From: Anoplopoma fimbria
Lineage: Eukaryota; Chordata; Actinopteri; Perciformes; Anoplopomatidae
Assembly: GCF_027596085.1 (NCBI RefSeq)
Contig: NC_072467.1
Location: 5,389,361-5,453,360 of the forward strand
Length of the DNA stretch: 64,000 nt
Direction of reading: 5' to 3'
Below are positions 61,801-64,000 of this stretch, in pieces. The stretch's first letter is position 1. Every line of letters starts with the position of its first letter. The notes beneath the pieces are model-generated. The model saw nothing but the letters and a program-made list of their open reading frames with translations. It was not told the origin of the DNA and did not search any database. Made by a program: the position numbers and the translations under genes.

Positions 61801-61926
61801 CCCCCAGGTGGAATAGAAACCTCAACAAAGACCAGACCAGGAGGTCAAAGAGCATCCAGCGGCGGCGAGGAGACAGACTCAGAGACGGACAGTAAGAGCT
61901 CTGCGTCATCCTGCCAGAGCAACTGA
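58825..61926 (+). CDS. SIRT3-type NAD-dependent protein deacylase (probably the SIRT3.2 paralogue)
   Basis: Seven coding exons in phase: 58825-59045, 59528-59746, 59949-60181, 60650-60750, 60849-61010, 61123-61335 and 61729-61926; 448 residues. The catalytic core has GAGIS (134-138), [17 protein letters not shown] (217-220), the proton acceptor His237 in EAHGSF, zinc cysteines 245, 248, 269 and 272, and [12 protein letters not shown]. All catalytic elements are intact. The core is closest to SIRT3 and next to SIRT2. An arginine/serine-rich N-terminus ([20 protein letters not shown]) precedes it. A 65-residue serine/glutamate-rich tail ([19 protein letters not shown]) follows, longer than in human SIRT3. 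Proximity to tmem263 instead of a PSMD13-type neighbour suggests the SIRT3-related paralogue. The exon may start slightly earlier, since a splice acceptor sits eight bases before the ATG, so extra upstream coding sequence is possible. Confidence 0.93.
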
Positions 61927-62375
61927 TGCAGCTGCATGTTGCATAAACGATGGCACTGGAAAGGTTTGAGAAGCTGTCTTCTCTCCTGAGTTCACACTAA
62001 GACTTTTCTTCGGTAATTGTATACAACCGTTACTTTTCATTTGGTTATTTTCTGCTAGTGGCAAAATGTTTTCGTCGGAGTGAAATACATCTGTCATCTT
62101 CATCTGGGAGCCGCAGTGTGTCATGGTTATAAATGTTCATACGTAAACCAAATGATCTGTTTATCAATTTCTCAACAACCATATTTAAGGCACTTATTAT
62201 AGAGGTAGGGTCCATCCAGAACACTAGTTAATATATATATGAGGTCCTGTAACAAAAATCCTGATGTTTCTTCAGGTGTTTTTTTATGTCCCATCTCAGT
62301 CAACTTATTAATGTTTTATATCTGCAACAACACTGTATTTTAAACAATATTAAATAAAAGTATTGTGTTATTTGA
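61927..62375 (+). other. Sirtuin gene 3' UTR with polyadenylation signal
   Basis: Short 3' UTR ending near AATAAA at 62353-62358, followed by a T- and GT-rich stretch (ttgtgttatttg, ttttgtccttttt) fitting a downstream element. Confidence 0.65.
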
Positions 62376-62734
62376 ATCTTTTGTCCTTTTTATGTCCAGT
62401 TTATTAACCTTTCAGTGGAACCCGGTCACATAAAATAAGTGAAAGTAAAATTTTAGTGTGGAGCTTCTCCAAAGCAGTGAAGCACTTTAGGAACTCGGCA
62501 ACAGAGACTTGAGGCCAGGAAAAGGCAGTAAGGGAACTTTTGACCGCTGCAGCTCAGCAGAACAGGCTTCTGCCGGACCCCTGACCCAGGAACTGGCTTG
62601 GTGTCGTCTGGGACCCCCGATGCAGAACCTGGTTGTGGCTGGGTGTTCATTATGGAAGCTGGGCAGCTGAGGCTTGGTGGCTCTGGGCGGCTAGGGGGAT
62701 CGACGCTTCCTTTACGGTGCTCCAACCCCTAGAT

Positions 62735-63170
62735 ATTTTGAGGAAATATAGTATAAAAGGTCATACTATGGTATGTCAAAATATATCGGTCGTAGTTTAA
62801 CATAGTATAATATAGTTGGCCATAATAAGTCATAGTATTGTATTTCATAAAAAAGTGTTCAAAAAGGTTATTGGTATGTCACAAAAAAGTCATAAAAAGT
62901 GTTAAGATAAATTTATAGTAGAATATTTTGGGAAAAAATGCTATGCTATAAAAAATGCTTTGCTATAAAAATGTACATGAATAGTATGTTCCAAAAAGAT
63001 TTGAAAAAGTCAGTATTTTATAAAAAAGTAATAATACAAAACAACAGTTTAGTATGTTATTAAAAAATGACCTTTAAAAAGTCACAAAAACGTCATAAAC
63101 GGGGGAAATGTTATTAAAAGGAGCATACTATATGTCAAAAACACAGTATAGTATGTCATAAAGAAGTCGT
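62735..63170. repeat. AT-rich degenerate minisatellite
   Basis: Loosely repeated motifs of the type AGTATGTCATAAAAAAGTCA recur at short spacing (catagtat, tagtatgtc, cataaaaaagt, aaaaagtcataaaa) through this stretch, with no strict period. It is non-coding. Confidence 0.75.
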
Positions 63171-63179
63171 AATAGAATT

Positions 63180-63575
63180 ACCACCTCACAGCTGGATGCC
63201 TTCGCATACCAGTCAAGTTGCAGATTGCATCCATGTCTGTCCAGAATGTCTTTCCTTCATCATTTTATCCTATCAGACATTTGTGTGGAATTGTTATAAT
63301 TAGCATATTCATTCTTGAGTTATGGCCAAAAATGTGTTTTGAGAGGGCACAATGACCTTTGACCACAACACTTCTAATCAGTTTACCTTTGAGTGTAAAT
63401 TGACATTAACGCCACATTTGATGAAATTCCTTCAAGGCGTTCCCGAGATACTGCGTTCACGAGAATAGGACTTAATGTTTAAGCTTTGACCACTGAAGTC
63501 TAATCACTTCATCATTGAGTCGAAACAAACATTTGTGCCAAATTTGAAGAAATTCCGTACAGATGATTGTTTTTT
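63180..63575. repeat. Dispersed fish repeat with two internal copies
   Basis: Two diverged copies (about 63351-63475 and 63482-63575) share TGACC-ACT-CTAATCA, CATTGAGT and GCCAAATTTGAAGAAATTCC-type segments. The first continues into AAGGCGTTCCCGAGATACTG and CGTTCACGAGAATAGGAC. I recognise this as a high-copy interspersed sequence in percomorph fish but cannot name its class with certainty. Confidence 0.6.
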
Positions 63576-64000
63576 TTCTCCCGCCAAGGCTGTCGCGAAT
63601 GTATAAAAATGTGATTAGGTTCATTAAATCATGAAATTAAGGAAGGTAACTCTAAAAGCCTTTTGTGCCTGTGTGAGGCCAACTCCAGATAATTAAAATA
63701 TTCCTTTTATTCTACTTAACTGTGTTATTGCGTGTGTGAGTAGGAGGTAATGTGATTCACGGGTCAGCTGAAAATTCAGCTCATGATCGTTTACCGTTAA
63801 ACGAATGAAGTGTCACAGATTCTTAATAATAATTAGTAATAATGACACATGTTCTCTGGTAAAAGCAATATTTAGTTTCTCTTGATTGAAATCAGCAATT
63901 TGTAATAATAGAACAAACTTGTGAAGTTATAACAAACCGTGCATCTTTTGTCAGAACTGGCAGCTTTTACATAAAATGAAATTGTACCAACACAAAGAAA
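63576..64000. other. Right-edge non-coding sequence
   Basis: AT-rich, no gene or repeat recognised. Confidence 0.4.

Overview
The window is from a ray-finned (teleost, probably percomorph) fish nuclear genome. Support for this: vertebrate genes split into short exons with GT-AG introns, many under 500 bases; tRNA-derived SINEs and other fish dispersed repeats; a CAX-type cation/proton exchanger gene, which fish have and mammals lack; and an egg-envelope gene of the choriogenin/ZPB type with Pro-Gln repeats. No bacterial, phage or CRISPR content was seen.

Layout. (1) About 1.9-2.5 kb, minus strand: the miR-183/96/182 sensory-organ microRNA cluster, three clear hairpins. (2) 8.6-15.1 kb, minus: ube2h, all seven coding exons, 183 codons, with a CpG-rich promoter and first intron. 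The miRNA cluster next to UBE2H is the same arrangement as on human 7q32. (3) 19.4-25.6 kb, plus: klhdc10, ten coding exons, 417 codons. ZC3HC1, which sits between UBE2H and KLHDC10 in human, was not found. (4) 26.1-35.2 kb, minus: a cax1-like vacuolar-type cation/H+ exchanger of about 20 coding exons, tail-to-tail with klhdc10. It has at least one and probably two GC-AG introns, a 32-base exon, and an in-frame 78-base intron. Its last intron carries a segmental copy of klhdc10 exon 9. A central intron carries a relic promoter of the egg-envelope gene and a SINE. (5) 35.3-41 kb: no gene seen; an eroded Ty3/gypsy integrase fragment and a SINE piece. (6) 41.0-45.5 kb, plus: an intact choriogenin/ZPB gene (signal peptide, about 18 PQ-rich repeats, trefoil domain, ZP domain, RKRR site). 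A deleted pseudogene copy follows at 47.3-48.2 kb, so three copies of this promoter lie within 16 kb. (7) 50.0-52.6 kb, minus: tmem263. (8) 58.8-62.4 kb, plus: a SIRT3-type sirtuin, best explained as the SIRT3-related paralogue (SIRT3.2) of non-amniote vertebrates. (9) 62.7-64 kb: AT-rich minisatellite and a dispersed fish repeat.

The genes are independently transcribed and do not form an operon or a single pathway. The most notable points are the conserved miRNA cluster, the promoter-bearing egg-envelope duplications invading the neighbouring exchanger gene, the exchanger's unusual introns, and the sirtuin's synteny with tmem263. Exon boundaries were derived by hand from splice consensus, codon phase and recalled family sequences; no database search was possible.
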